The position numbers and the translations under genes are program-made. From positions 21,465,127 through 21,529,126 of the forward strand of contig OY829648.1 in NCBI GenBank assembly GCA_963691815.1: DNA of 64,000 nt. The letters are read 5' to 3'. This stretch comes from Echiichthys vipera (taxonomy: Eukaryota; Chordata; Actinopteri; Perciformes; Trachinidae). The notes under the pieces were generated by a model. The model searched no databases. It had not been told where the DNA came from and saw only the letters and a list, made by a program, of their open reading frames with translations. Of this stretch, positions 40,509 through 53,697 are shown in pieces (the first letter of the stretch is position 1; every line of letters begins with the position of its first letter).

Positions 40509-40873
40509 GGGTGGCACGGTGGGGTGGTTAGCACTGTCACAGCAAGAGGGTTGCTGGTTTGAATCCTACTTGGGGCCCTTCTGTGTGGCGTTTGCATCTT
40601 CTCCTTGTGTGTGCGTGGGTTCTCTCCGGGTTCTCCGGCTTCCTCCCACAGTCCAAATACATGCAGGTTTTAGGTTGATTAATGAATCGGAATTGCCCGT
40701 AGGTGTGAATGTGAGTGTGAATGGTTCTCTGTCTCTATTTGTCTATTTTATGTGCCCTGTGATAGACTGGTGTCCTGTCCAGGGTGTACCCCACCTCAAG
40801 CGTGATGTCAGCTGGGATCAGCTCCAGCCACCCGCAGCCATGCAGAGAGATAAGCAGTTGCAGATAATGGAGG
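40509..40873 (+). mobile_element. Full-length tRNA-headed SINE with L2-like tail
   Basis: The head GGGTGGCACGGTGGGGTGG has an A-box-like TGGTTAGCACTG (40525-40536) and a B-box-like GGTTTGAATCC (40556-40566). It is followed by CGGGTTCTCCGGCTTCCTCC, GCCCGTAGGTGTGAATGTG and TCAGCTGGGATCAGCTCCAG. It is the only copy of three in the window with an intact pol III head. Confidence 0.88.
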
Positions 40874-42414
40874 GATTTCCCCCAAATTTAGAGAAGTAGT
40901 CTGTCAAAATGTCATTGAGCCTGGCGTCTTGATTGCAGTATTGCAGAGAACAGTAGCTTTCTGTTTTGGTGGTTTTGGTCCTGACTGACAGTGACAGTTT
41001 CAGATATTATGACAGACTTAGTAGACAGCTTGAACTTAGCCTGTGTCGGCTGAAGATGTCTTGTATTATCGTGTAACTAGCATTTGAAATAAATCTGCAA
41101 ATAAGAGACTGTGTTTGTATTCAGATCATGAACTCAAATGCAGATTTGGTACAACGGGAATTCCTCGCAGGTCGCAGAGGCAGCGTGGGGACTCCCAGTG
41201 GCAACAGATTCAAACCAGCAGGATTTTCTGCTTTGCGACGGAAACTGTGAACAAACACGCAGTTCAATCTGTGGACGATTTTGCTGGCAGATCTATTTCT
41301 TTCCTCCAACAGCTCTATCTCTCTTGTTTTTTGTAATTTCTGTCTCTTTCTTACCCTTTATCTTTATCACATACATCTGATTCGACACCGTACAGACTCA
41401 CTGACAATCTTTCCCTGCTTCCCCACTCGTCTTCAACTCCTCTTCCTTTTAATCCTCCAGCTCTTCTCACATGCATTCCACATCCTCAGTCTTTAGATAT
41501 TTCTTTTTCTCGCTGTCATTCCCTCACTGGATGGGAGAACTATAAGACATTATTCCTCCATACCAGTCATTCCATCCAAAACTCTGGGTATATCGATCTG
41601 TTTGCTCACACTTCATGTTTAAATGTGGAAACCCATTGATTCGGGAGCAGAGCTCTGAGTGGAGAGCCACCACTATATTCAGTCCCACAGCATGTGAGCA
41701 ATTACATCTACTATACTGACTGTCAAGATTGACGGTGCTATTTACAAATATTTAATTGGTGTCGTCATGGGGCTGAAATTGGTTACACTGACCCAACTTT
41801 GGGATTGTAATTGAGCACTTTATAATGTGGGCACTTTGATTGCATTTAAAGTGTGTGTGTGGGTGTGGTGTTGTGGGTTACACACTAGGATATGAATGTA
41901 CATTAAACCTTTTGGATATTCAGTAATTTACCACTCTGCATGCATGCCAACCAATTAGCCCGCCATCACAACTAAAAAAAGAAATCAGGCTTTCAGACAC
42001 TAATGCTGGTTCCTTCTTTCAGCTGCCATTGTGACATGTTTTATTCATTTATTGATTATTTAAAGAGAGTGAGCCTGTCCCCTCACCTTTTCATAGTTTT
42101 ATTGTATAGAGGGTGAGCGACACAGTAGAAATAGCTCCAGCAGGATTTAACCCCAGAGTAGGTCAGTGAACACTGCACACATTCAGAGATAACTGTTTAT
42201 GTCTGGGCACTGCAATCTACAGTAGTTCCTACTGGAACAAGCTGACCTATTCCTTTCATGAATCACATTTTATACAGTAGATAGACAGCAACCACAGTCA
42301 GTAAATCTCACAAAGTCCGATTAAGCCTTTTGAGCTCCCTTTTTGTTATTAGATTTAAGTCTGAGAAGCCCTTCAACTGGACTGATCCATGTTAGAACAA
42401 TTGTTGAGTGCATA
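40874..42414. other. No gene seen (possibly intronic)
   Basis: A pyrimidine-rich patch lies at about 41320-41520. There is no supported exon. If the third-gene model holds, this and the following spacers are intron. Confidence 0.45.
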
Positions 42415-42416
42415 TA

Positions 42417-43458
42417 CACTGAAGATCAAAATTGGAGAACAAATTATTAATACTTGATGGATTCTGAAATATTGTTATTTTTTATTATATATATATATTG
42501 ATAGAATATCCGCTGTGGCTATACCACTGCTGAACTAGCATGTTTTTTTAAATAACCAAGGTACTTCAACAAAAACCTTTATTTTGTGAAAAAAAGACAG
42601 TGAGAACACTAAGTACTGTGTCAGAAGAGAAGATTTCAACAATGTTGTTTTTAGGTCTATAGGATTAAAAAATAAACAGGAAGTGTAGAGACCCTTGCTT
42701 TGAATGACTTCAGCACATCTGCGTACACAGGACAGGATTCTCTATGGGGTTTAGATCTGGACTCTGGGCTGGTCATTTCATTGTTTTGATATTCTGAGCT
42801 TCAAGGAACTGCTTAACATGTTTTGAAGTGTGACAGGGGGCATTGACTTGCTGATTCAACATTTGACTTGCTGCAAAACATTTGCATTCACCCTGTCATG
42901 TAGCTGTAAAAGAGACCAAACTCCTGCTGCAGAAAACATCTCTCAAATCATGACAGGAAATTGCTAAAATTTCATTTATTTGGGTCTGATGGGAAACATT
43001 ATGATCAGCGTCAGACTGGGAATGACTGAACCCAAAGTGTCTAAAGAAGTCAGTTAAATTTGAAGGTGGAACTGTCCATATAGAGAATCTCTGGGAAATC
43101 CTTAGCAACAAATAACCACTAAGAAACCCACTACAGTTATCAAACTGTGGAAGAGACTGAAGAAGAATTGACCTAGATCAAACCAGAGCAGTGTGGGAAA
43201 CTAGTGATATCCTGTGGGCGCAGTTGTGCTGAAGTAATTCAAAGCAAGGGCCTCTACACTTCCTATTCATTATTGAATCCTACAGGCCTGAGAAAACATT
43301 GAAAAAACACATTGCTCACTGTTTTTTCACAAAATAAAGGTTTTTGTTCAAGTGCCTTGGTTTGATTTAGAAAAAAACACTTCTGATCAATAAAAAATAA
43401 CAGTTTTGTAGAATAAATCAAGTATTAATAATTTGTTCTCTAATTTCGAACTCCAGTG
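42417..43458. mobile_element. Tc1/mariner-like element, full ends, rearranged interior
   Basis: Ends CACTGAAGATCAAAATTGG and the inverse of CACTGGAGTTCGAAATTAG lie inside TA duplications (42415-42416, 43459-43460). The long terminal repeats run on as extended inverted arms of about 400 bp. The left arm carries the transposase C-terminus antisense (PAQSPDLNPIEN near 42740-42775). The right half carries sense pieces (LFGSDGKHYDQ near 42980, then IENLW-like at 43080). Stops and deletions make it inactive. The ends are the same family as 25732-26700. Confidence 0.82.
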
Positions 43459-43460
43459 TA

Positions 43461-44690
43461 TGACTCGAGGGATCTTGACACTCCCACACCTCGTGAACTG
43501 CTATTTCAGATAATGTAGGTGTTGCTTTTGCAACCACATGGCCTATTTCTCTCTATTTTTGGGTTATTTAAAGATATTAACAGAGAGCTGACAGTAGAGC
43601 GATGACAGGACACAAGGGGAGAGAGAGAGATAGGGATTTACATGCAACAAAGGTCCCCAGTAGGACGAGAACTAAAATTCTGTGGTTAGAAATTTGTTGA
43701 ATCTTCTTTTCAAGGTCGAAAACACCATTGATGACTCAGAGAGAGTTTAGTTCATCCATTCAGGTGTAGGAAGTGTTTGTGGTGATGTGACGAGCAAAGA
43801 CTGTCAATCATTTATTTCACATCCCACTCAAAATGACTTATCTGTTGTTGCAATGAAAGAAATGAAATTGAGGGCTACCATTGCAAGGTTAACTAGAGAT
43901 GCATGATTTTGCGTGGAGGCTCTTATAATGTAAGGATTTGCTAGGTATACTTGTGTTCTTTTTTTTGAAACACCTTAATTTACACTCTTCACTCAAGAGT
44001 TTCCACATCTGGTATATGCACAGTGTTGTGACATTGTACACAATGAAGATGCCGACTGCATGTGTTCTTAACCAACAGCACCCTGCTTCACAGTAGCATG
44101 ATTTTCACACCTTTTTAAATATGTATATTTATGCTGCTGGCCGTAGAGAATCTCTAGTCTCCTAGAGCAATTGCCATACCTCATCAGTTGTTGTTAAGGT
44201 AGAAGAACAGATTTTACACACATTTTTGATCAGTCATATGTTCGGACTGGACCACCACTCCTTTAATACATGTACGTGATATTCATCTACAGTATGTGCT
44301 TATCAAACATCATGTTCCACATCTTTCTCTTCAGCCCCGACCTCCAGTCCCTTCCTGTCACTCAGCCAGTCCCCTAATTCTGTCATTTTAATTGCAATAT
44401 GGATTATTTGAATGTGCAACCTAATTACCTCTTACCTTTTCTTAGTTGACAGTTTCGGCTGTACTCCTGCCTTCCTCAGAGCTGCTGTTTTCTTCCGCGC
44501 ATGACGTGTTTTATGAAAACAGCTAACACAACTATAACAACTATATAGCACTACTACTGTGATAGGGAATGATTTCGAACACAGTTACTGTCACGACTTC
44601 CTGTATCTGGCCCTTCAATTTAAAAGCCCTCCAGCCTTCAAGGCCAGTCGCCAGTAACATAGATCTTCACTTAATTTTGACAAGACACGG
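43461..44690. other. No gene seen (possibly intronic)
   Basis: Apparently single-copy sequence with short ORFs only. Confidence 0.45.
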
Positions 44691-44805
44691 CTCCAAATGT
44701 TTTTTTTTTGCTGCGACCAAAGGACTTACGAAATTTTGGTCGGCGCATGATTTTTTGAGCGACCAGTGCTTGTTCGACTATTTGGGGGCAGCCCTAGTGT
44801 AAATC
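44690..44805. mobile_element. hAT-like nonautonomous fragment
   Basis: It contains GCTGCGACCAAAGGACTTAC and ends TTTGGGGGCAGCCCTAGTG, whose complement CACTAGGGCTGCCCCC is a typical teleost hAT-type terminus. The partner end is not obvious. Confidence 0.4.
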
Positions 44806-45361
44806 AATGACAAAAGTGGGATCTGAGTTTCACACTACTTTCACACTACTTAAATGTGTTATTCACCACAGAGCCCACTTCAAATTGATAGAAATATCAC
44901 CATGTATGAATATATAAGGTTTCACAACCATAAAACCTAAGCAGTACTCTATTCTGAAATGCTGGGGGTTTGTCCTCGGCCTTTCTCAACTGTCAGTTCT
45001 GATTTGAAAAAATGGATGCCTTAGCTAGCTGCCAGAAGCGAAAGTGACACTTGTGCAGCAAGCAACTGTTAGTTTTCGGCTAACTATAGTTCTGCAGGTA
45101 ACACTAAACATTTGGACAGTAAGCGTTAGGGGTGGGAATCTCTAGGCACCTTACAATTTGATTTGAGTAGATAATGATTCAGAGGGCTGCGATGCAATCA
45201 TAAAACGATTATCGATGTATCTTAATGCATAATTTTTTTCCATACAGAATGTCTTTTTTTCACACTACTAAGTACTACTTAGTACTTACTTTAGCAAAGT
45301 CTTAGTAATGATCCAAAATGAATTTACTTCTAATATATTGTATTAACAAATGGAAGTTCTG

Positions 45362-45800
45362 CAGTGGCGGCTGCTGGTCTTTCAAAGAGGGGAAGCTTAT
45401 ATTTCCGGGCTACATCACAAATATATTTGTTTATTCATATGTAAATTCTAACCTTCGTTCCTTTTCAAGAATTCTAGAATTTATTTTGTAAACAAGTCCT
45501 AAAAAGGTATATTTATGCTGTGAAAATTGACCTGTTTAACATTGGGGTCAATGAGAAACTGCTCTATTGTGCAAACTACTCCTACTGGACACTCGGAGAA
45601 CTGCTGTTTTTTGCACTTCCGTATATCAACCAGGAAGTCGCTGTGGTGGGGACTTGGGAACAACCCGCTCTACGCTTCCCCACTGAAGTCATTAGAAGAT
45701 GAGTGTCCGACTGTATAAAGCGCTGTGACACTGTGGGGATGAATGAGAAGGAAGTTGTGCCGGTTACCTGTGATAAGTAGCTGATTCTGAACAAAAGATG
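45362..45800 (+). repeat. Interspersed repeat, partner of 63849-63994
   Basis: It starts GCAGTGGCGGCTGCTGG. The stretch from CTAGAAT (45475) to about 45622 matches the reverse complement of 63849-63994 closely, sharing AAACAAGTCCTAAA, GGGGTCAATGA and CTACTCCTACTGGACACTC. It is likely a nonautonomous DNA element; its right boundary is uncertain. Confidence 0.65.
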
Positions 45801-46059
45801 AAGGCTTTCTTGTGCCTATTTAGTCAATGAAATGTACACAAGCAGTACATACGTATTTCACCACTTTACCACCAAATAGTATTCCCATTAATCATTAATC
45901 TGTCAATACGGCATCTGCGTAGCTTTACCCTCACTTTAACATATAATTATACCTGCATAGGAAGATATTATTTTCATTATGCCTGACTATAGGTGCGCTG
46001 CTGGCATGATTAGAAGCAGGACTCGCAGTGCATGTGTTCTGAGCAGGCTGTCCTCATTC

Positions 46060-46470
46060 ACTGTTCGTACATATACGTACGAAAACGAATGCACTGTAAT
46101 TTGTATAGTTATCCATGTATCTATTATTGCGTAATTCCTTCCGGAGCAAAGAAGGGAATCATGTGAAGTAGTAAAAGAGCTTCAAAGTGTGTGTAGGGAG
46201 GAGGGCCGGGGTGGAGGATTTCTCTTTCACTGGCGTACCTACAGTGTTTGTGTCCTTGAAAAAGTTAGCCAAACCCCAACCTTTTTTTCCCTAATCTTTA
46301 CCAAGTTGTGTTGTTGCCTAAACTTAAACATCACGGTCATAGCCGGTCACAAATTTCAAAGCGTTAAATAGAAGAAAAAAGTAGTCCTATTTTGTAAGAT
46401 ATCATACGAAATGTTGTGGATAAGATATCATATGAACCCACTGATGGGAATAAGTTGGTCCTGGGACATT
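46060..46470. repeat. Teleost interspersed repeat (unclassified)
   Basis: ACATATACGTACGAAAACGA, TTGTTGCCTAAACTTAAACA and AGATATCATACGAAATGTTG are pieces of a widespread teleost repeat. It has no coding capacity. Confidence 0.45.
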
Positions 46471-48868
46471 ATTTGTCAGGTGCAGCCTGAAGGTCTACCA
46501 AGCTGAGATAAAAATATCTCTTTGGATGGCTTGATTGCAAATTGTGTGACAAAAAATGACCAATCAACTACAGTTGTTTGAATTCTGCATGTGAATTGGG
46601 TCTAACCTTGCATCAGCACCAAAGTAGTTGTACATTAAGAAAACAGTCTTACCACTAGGTCTAGTAGGAACTCAGCAGGTCGGTCAGTTTTAAAAAAAAA
46701 AAACAACAAAAAAACCAAAACAACTTTTTGTCCATGTTGTTTCAAAAGCTGACTGCATTCATAACCTTGGAATCAGTCATTGAGAAAAACAATGCCATCT
46801 CATTTTCCAATTAGTGGCTGTTCTAGAGCTTTTGATCAAATCATATATCCTTCATCAGCAGATTTAGATTATCCAGACAGTAGGTGTCATGCACACTGTG
46901 GCCGTCTGACTGATCTGGACGGTTTTGAATTTATAATTTGATTTCAACTGCCTATTCCATGCAATGACCAAAAAGTGGAAGAAAATGACAGACTGTCTAA
47001 GTATTCTGTGAAATGTGTCATACTTTGACCTATTTGTAAAAAGCTGCAACTGTTAGATACCTGCTTTATTCTACTTTAGGTAACAAACTTTAATTCAAAA
47101 TGTTCTCTTTTTTTATCTCATTTTCTGCATGTCTCTCTGCTCTTGAACTTCTTATTAATAGCATAAACAAACGTGAATAATCTTGGTTTTCAATTTAATC
47201 ATTGACTAAATAAAGGGACACCCTCTCCCTCCTCTCACTCACTGACTCTGAAAGAGTATCACCCTCACAATGCTTGAGTTGATAGAGATGAAGAGATCAG
47301 CTGGATAAATTAGAGTAATTAACATGCCAAGCGATCAGCTCGTGTCTTCATGTTCAAGAGAAGCAGGACATAAAACTGATTAGTATATTGAGTGATAGGA
47401 TTGAGATTGGGTTTCTGTGCGAGAGACACTTGTGAGTGACGTAATGCAGATACAGCTTTGATGAACACAGATCATACACTTCAAATATCAAGCACTGCCT
47501 TTAAAAAATGCAGTTTTGCTGTAAAGTGTATTGGAAACAAATAACATCAATCTCAACTGAAACAAATGAACAAACAGAACCATAACCAAGGTTATTAATG
47601 CACCGGGTGCTTTTCCTGCTGTGAAAACTAAAATTGTGCCTATTATGTTTGTGTCAAGAAGGTCCTCAGTGTATCTGGAAGAATCAATTTGAGTCGATCA
47701 ATATTCTCTTCTTGCTAGATGCAATAACTAATCAGTACTCTGGTGAATTGCAGCAGATATTGACAACATCTAGTCTACAGTTTATAACCCTTCTAGACTG
47801 ACAAAGTAATGATTGCTTGTTATCTGACCATGTTGAAGGCTGATGTGCCTCTGCTCTTCTTTGGTGTGAGAGGTTTAAGATACATGTTGTAGGATTTCCC
47901 TCTCAATATTCAAGCCTATATTTCTGCTCAGTTTGAAGCTACATCTTGTTCATCGTTTTTTGTACGTTTGTGTGAACTGTATTGTGGAACAAATTAAAGT
48001 AATTGATTAGTGCTTCATAAAGACATAAAAAAACCCAACAGTTTAATAAGTGCGTTTGTAATGTAACTAAAGTGAAGCATGGGACAGGAACAGGACACAA
48101 ACTGTGATCCCCTGGTTGACAGTCTAGTGTTAGGTGCTCTGGATCACTGAACACTTGATCTGAGCGTCTAATGCCACTGTGGTCGGGTTTACAGTTGAAA
48201 GCCACCCTAGTATGTTGGTGCCAAATGCTGAGGGCTGTGACAATATGGTGGTATTTGACATCCTGGGAATGAAAACGGCTGCAAAATAAACTCAAAGTTT
48301 CACCAGTTCACCTCCAGTGTAAAGCTAAACCGGAAAGTCAACTCTTTTCAGCAATGTGTCCTCCTGTCTGTATATTTTCTCTGTTGTAATTCTGTGGGTG
48401 AGCAGTGATGTGTACAGAATTACAGCTGCGGACTGAATAGCGACAACGTGGGTATTAACCCCACAACAGCAGTCCGGTTACGATTAGGTCAAACACGGGT
48501 TGATCCCATGAACATAATCCCATGTCAAATGGATTGCGTGTGAAAATGGTATACAGTATTACCATGGATAACAGGATGTGAAATGGGGCAATGCAATTAC
48601 AAACATAATTCTTTATATTGAAGGCAGTCTAAATACTTTTCATTTTGTTTCATTGAAGTGTCTGTTATATAATTTCAATCAAGCAATCCAAATGCATTTG
48701 TTCACGTTAATGCAGTTCAAGACAATCTAGTAATAGATTAGTAAAAGCTGAATAAAAATTAAGATAAAATAAAAGTAATACAATACAGTAAAACCTTCAG
48801 AATAGGAAAAAATAAATATGTGTAGGGACTCTTGCTACTGCAGAGGTTTGGTTCTATTTTGAGCAGTA
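46471..48868. other. No gene seen (possibly intronic)
   Basis: The largest ORF is 118 codons on the minus strand (47939-48295); no domain was recognised and it has no splice support. The rest is AT-rich spacer. Confidence 0.45.
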
Positions 48869-48871
48869 TTA

Positions 48872-49401
48872 CCGCGCATTCACACCAAAAGCAATGGAGG
48901 CGATTAAATCGCCCGGAACGCGAGTATCACGTCGCTTGCTCACTTGCTGTTCTCTGTTAGATCAGACCGGGATACGCTTTGCTCTTCACTGACGGCTTTC
49001 TTCTTCTTCTTCTGGATTTCCGGCAGACTAGATTCCTAAAGGCACGCTGCTGCCATGCACAGTTCATAGTTATATCCATTATATTATATCCATATGAACA
49101 GTCTGGTTTCCCCCAAGGACTGCAACAATAGCGGCTTTGGTGAGCCCGGTGAGCCCCTGGATGTTTCACGGAGAGCTTCGATGACGCTTACCGCAATATC
49201 AACACTGATTGGCTGTCGGGGCACAGCTTCACGCGATGAGGCGATAAACACGATAGATACGATAGACGCGATGCACGCTTCATCGCATCGTTCTTATCGC
49301 TCAGAACGCATCGCCCAAACCGTCATTGCATCATTTACATTGATTTTGAATGGCAGCTTGACGCTTTCATTGCCTCCATCACTTTTGGTGTGAGTGCACG
49401 G
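48872..49401. mobile_element. PIF/Harbinger-type MITE with TTA target duplication
   Basis: Left end CCGCGCATTCACACCAAAAG; the right end reverse-complements to CCGTGCACTCACACCAAAAG, extended by GGAGGC on both. TTA flanks each side (48869-48871 and 49402-49404), as PIF/Harbinger elements leave. The interior is GC-richer with GATAAACACGATAGATACG-like short repeats and no transposase. Confidence 0.8.
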
Positions 49402-49404
49402 TTA

Positions 49405-51769
49405 GAGGTTTTTAAAAAAAAAAAGCCGTTTTGGATGGTTCAGCGCTCTGCCCTGAGCTACTCAGTGTAAGCCATGTCTGGCTGCTAGCGACTCTGGGAT
49501 TTCTCTGTTAGTAGATGATCAACGAAAAAAAACTGTCTAGATGGCCTATTTGATGTATTTTCATGCCAAAAATGACCATGGGAGGCCGGAATGACACTTT
49601 GAGAGAACAACAGAGCTACTGTCAGGTCTTTATGTACATTCTCCAAACAAATATACATTTTTGTCCGTCTGCTTCCATGTTAAAGAATACTCTCTCTCCC
49701 TCCACCTCCATTTTGTCCCCCGTTTTATTATGAACACAGCTAATTTCAGTACAGAGTAGTATAGAGTGTTTATGCTCTCGAGTAAATGCTCAACAGGAGT
49801 GCAGTCCTCTCTCTGATTACTCCCCCTTCATTAGAATGACAACTGCTTGAGGAACCGAATAAATGAGGCATGCTAATCACGTTTTTTTTTTGTTTTTTTT
49901 TAATTGTCTCAACAGGAACTTATGAGATCTTTCATAAGCCGATTTCTCCAAGACTTAGTCATGTAGAGGTTTCTAGGATGGATGAAACATGGCCGTGTTT
50001 GTGCATATGAAATGACAACATTCAAGTCAGGGTCTGAAAAGGGGGAAGAGAGCGGCTGAAAGAGAAACGCAGAGGGGGAAGAAAGAGACTTTGCTCATTA
50101 GGGAGTTCCCTGAGCGCCAGTTTTCTGTCTCACACTGATGATCTCTGTGAGGAGGAAAGTGGAGTCAGAGTGGACTGGAGACAGCAGATAAATTGGTGTG
50201 GATGTGAAGTTTCTCAACAGCTGGTTCAGGACCTATACTTTGCATGAGGGGAGTTTAGAAATGGTCTTTTAATATTGTTGTCAAAATCGTCAAATTAATT
50301 TAAAGTCAGCTGTCATGTTGTCGCAGCATTTCTTTTAGGGCTGAAATAAATAATGTGTAGTTAAAGATCATTTTCTCCTATGTTACATTTGTTGAGTAAA
50401 CCTGGGTTTGGAAAAACTTTCGAGCAATTATCCATTTCCGCTGCTCTTTCTCTGGCTCTGTGAATTGTCTTCTCTCATTATTTTCATGTGGGAGGGTTTC
50501 AGAGACTGGAGGCTGACAGATGATGTGATAACATAGTGATCATTTCCTGAAATGAGAGGGAAGACAGGGAATTGATTGGTGGATTTAAGCTTTAGTGGTT
50601 GGTAGCATTTTCCTTTTTAAAAATAAATCCAGATAAAACACAACATCAATAGTGCCGCATCAGCAGCGGTTTGGGGACACTGTTTAACTCACCACGTCAA
50701 ATTTATAGACATGCCAAGATGAGTCCTTGCAAACAGACACATTAAAGTCACCTTGACCGCATGTTTTAAGAGTACATATTTTTGTTGCATTGCTACACTG
50801 TTTGTCAATTTTGTTATTTTTTGACAGTAGCCAATTTACGGCCATAATTACCCTGTGTGGTGACTTCCACTTAGGTTCTAATCAAAATATCCTGTTAGGG
50901 ACACACATATTGTAGTGTCTGAGGTTTCTAATGTGCATGTGGATAAAGTGTTTGTTAAAGCGACTGAACACCTAGTAAATAAGGGTAATAATCTTTTTTA
51001 TTACTCATCTCTGCACACTAAAGTGCTAACAGATAACTTTTCTGTTTTAACTTATTATGAAGTAAATGTTGATTGCACGATGTAATGGCTATAGAATAAC
51101 GACCCCATAGGCATTCAGCCTCGCTTTCACTGTCTGCAACCGGGTACAAACTACATGACAACAAAATGGAAGAGGAAAGCGCTTAAGTTGTGCCTGTGTA
51201 CTTGTAAAGGTAATACAACAATAAAACACAGGCTTTGTAATCTGAACAAAGTATTCTTCACTTGAAAGGATGCTTCTGCGTCCCTCTTTGCATCACTTAT
51301 GATGATTCTTGTCTTTCCTTCTGTATGTGCCAAAGGGGCAGGGTTGTTTAAATAAAAAAGAACCTTTTTAAAGCTTCCTTCAGACAGTGCTTTCCCTCTC
51401 TGGTGCGACAAAGTGCTTCCATGAACACTCTAGCAGTGTGTTAGTCTGGTTCAACGGATAAAACCTGACATCCAGCGTTTAACTATAGTGTCAATCACAG
51501 TAGCACAAGGCAAATATCATAAAAAGGAGGTATATGATATCAGTGGCCGCAACAATAACAGCTCCAATAGTGATATCAACAACAGCGTCAATAGCAACAT
51601 AATAATAACAGCAGTTACGGTTCTGGAAATAGCAATTCTGGAGGAAGGAAAAATACATATAATACATCATAATCAAGTCTGTTCAATCGAAATGGATTAC
51701 TTGTATTTGGTGATTTGTGGGACTGCAATTTTATACAACTGAATCCATAGCTGAAATGCCTGAAAACTA
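49405..51769. other. No gene seen (possibly intronic)
   Basis: Apparently single-copy sequence, including a purine-rich patch at about 50040-50090. No exon is supported. Confidence 0.45.
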
Positions 51770-51773
51770 TTAA

Positions 51774-52109
51774 AGGGATAGTTCCAATTTTCACAAAATT
51801 AGCAGGCGGTTGTGGGGTTGATAAACAGTATAGTTTAAATCATAGCTCTAAACCTTCCTTTATACAGAGTGTAGTGTAGCTATATCATACATAGCTCTGA
51901 TGGGAAAATTAAGAAAAAAAACCCAATAAAAATATTGTGTCCTGTTATTGATGAATAAAACATTTTTAGGGTGCCATGATGTAATTTCTATTAGCTGGCG
52001 AATATCTCTGAACACAGGATGGAAATCGCCTGAGCCACAGTCAATGCATCAGTGTTCTTCTAGGCAATAACTCCTACGTAAAAAGAAAACCCTCAACTAA
52101 ATTATCCCT
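51774..52109. mobile_element. piggyBac-like MITE in a TTAA target
   Basis: TTAA at 51770-51773 and 52110-52113 brackets inverted ends: AGGGATAGTT on the left and AATTATCCCT on the right. It is 336 bp with no ORF. TTAA target duplication is characteristic of piggyBac-type transposition. Confidence 0.72.
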
Positions 52110-52113
52110 TTAA

Positions 52114-53515
52114 AGAGATGATGAAATACTGCAAGCTGCACTGTCAGCTTGAGATTCTCCTCCAGTTACCAGGAGTACTGGTTAAAAACTGTAGATTAAA
52201 AACAATAGATACTTAATCCTCCAATACATTTAGGAATACTGTATAGAAATGTATATGCATGCTCTTCATGCAAAGAACAGAGCAATCGTGCTGAGCTGAA
52301 ACTAAGACCATAATATCTGGCTTTTAACAACAGAATCAACAAACTCAAAAAATTAAAGGGTAAAAATAACTTCTCCATTACACATTTAGAATAATAATTC
52401 TTGCAGCAAGTATTTAATTCACGAAGTTGTTCAGCCGTGTGCTGTGCCTCGCTCATTAACTTTTATTATTTGCCGTCTCACTTTTCTCTCCGTTAGTAAA
52501 ATCAGATGTCCTCAATGTTATATTAACTTTGTATTTGTGTTAAGGGTCAGGTTTTATTAAGTTTTAGCTTGCATGTAACTGATGAGTTTGCACTGCTGGG
52601 GGCTCTCACTGGATTTGACTGGATTTCGAATCTGTCAAGGATTAAATTGTGTATTAAGGCTGTTCTGAGTATTTATTAATGTCAAAGTATTCATTAATAT
52701 AAGACCAATAAATCAGAATATTCAAACAGTTCTTCATAATTAGGTTAACCTGCTTTGTATTGGCATTGTGTTATTAGTGTGTGCACACTCCCTCTGTTGC
52801 CGTCTCCCTCTCAGACACAGACATGCACCCACACACATATAGACGCATGATGATAAAAAACAGGTTGAGGTAAAAATTTCAAGATGTGGCACAGTCTGGA
52901 TTCTGCTGTGATCAGAAATCACGATGCACCACCAGTTGTGGCATTGAATCAAAATATTATAGAAATAGATATTGGATTGACCCCAGTAATGGCAAGTGCA
53001 AAATCTTAAGGGAGTCTGATTGGAGTGCGGCATAAAGACTGATTAAGTGGATTTGTCCACACTACAATGTTTATGGTATTTATTTATTGCCTTTTGTTCA
53101 ATTCAGGATGCAAGAGCATGGCAGGTCATAGTGAATCGATAATTAAATACAGACAGACTGGATGCTGCTGTATTCCTGTGGCATCTATCTGATTTCTCTT
53201 CATTTCCACCTTAGATTTTCATTGGGATATAAATTCCCTTTTTTAGAAGTGCCTCTGAGTCTTTCAACCATTCCCTGGATCACTGTGTTATACAGCTCCT
53301 TACTAAGGTGTTTAACTCTTAAATTAGAGCAAAAGGTAGAACTAGCGATGCAAAATTCTAGGAATATTTGAGTTGGAAGCTTTCCATGGGAATTCATGTG
53401 AAATAACTTGATTCAAAAGGAGAATACAGGGGTTAGTTCCTCAAGCATCTTTTACCATGACATAAGCATACATCATTTTTAACCCTTCTAGCAGAAATGA
53501 AAAATCTGGGCCCCC
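52114..53515. other. No gene seen (possibly intronic)
   Basis: AT-rich spacer with only short ORFs. Confidence 0.45.
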
Positions 53516-53697
53516 AGCGGCTCAATGGTTAAAGCAGGCACCCCATATACAGAGGCTAAAAGTCCACGCCGCAGCTGCCCGTCTTCCACCCCGACCTGCA
53601 GCCCTTTGCTGCAAGTTGTCCCCTCTCTCTTCCCTTTTTCCTGTCACCCTTTAAGCTGTCCTGGTACATAAAGCCATGAAAAGGCCGAATAAAAACA
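53516..53697 (+). mobile_element. tRNA-derived SINE, second family
   Basis: The head AGCGGCTCAATGGTTAAAGC has an A-box-like segment. It is followed by GCAGGCACCCCATATACAGA and a C/T-rich middle. The tail is AAGCTGTCCTGGTACATAAA then GAAAAGGCCGAATAAAAAC. It differs from the L2-tailed SINE elsewhere in the window. Confidence 0.72.

Noticed and set aside
40509..40600. A tRNA gene at the SINE head
   Set aside because: A- and B-box-like motifs are present, but no cloverleaf with anticodon arm can be formed convincingly, and the sequence continues into a SINE body.
47939..48295. 118-codon minus-strand ORF
   Set aside because: No motif, no splice context and no neighbouring exon were seen; possibly chance or a very old repeat.
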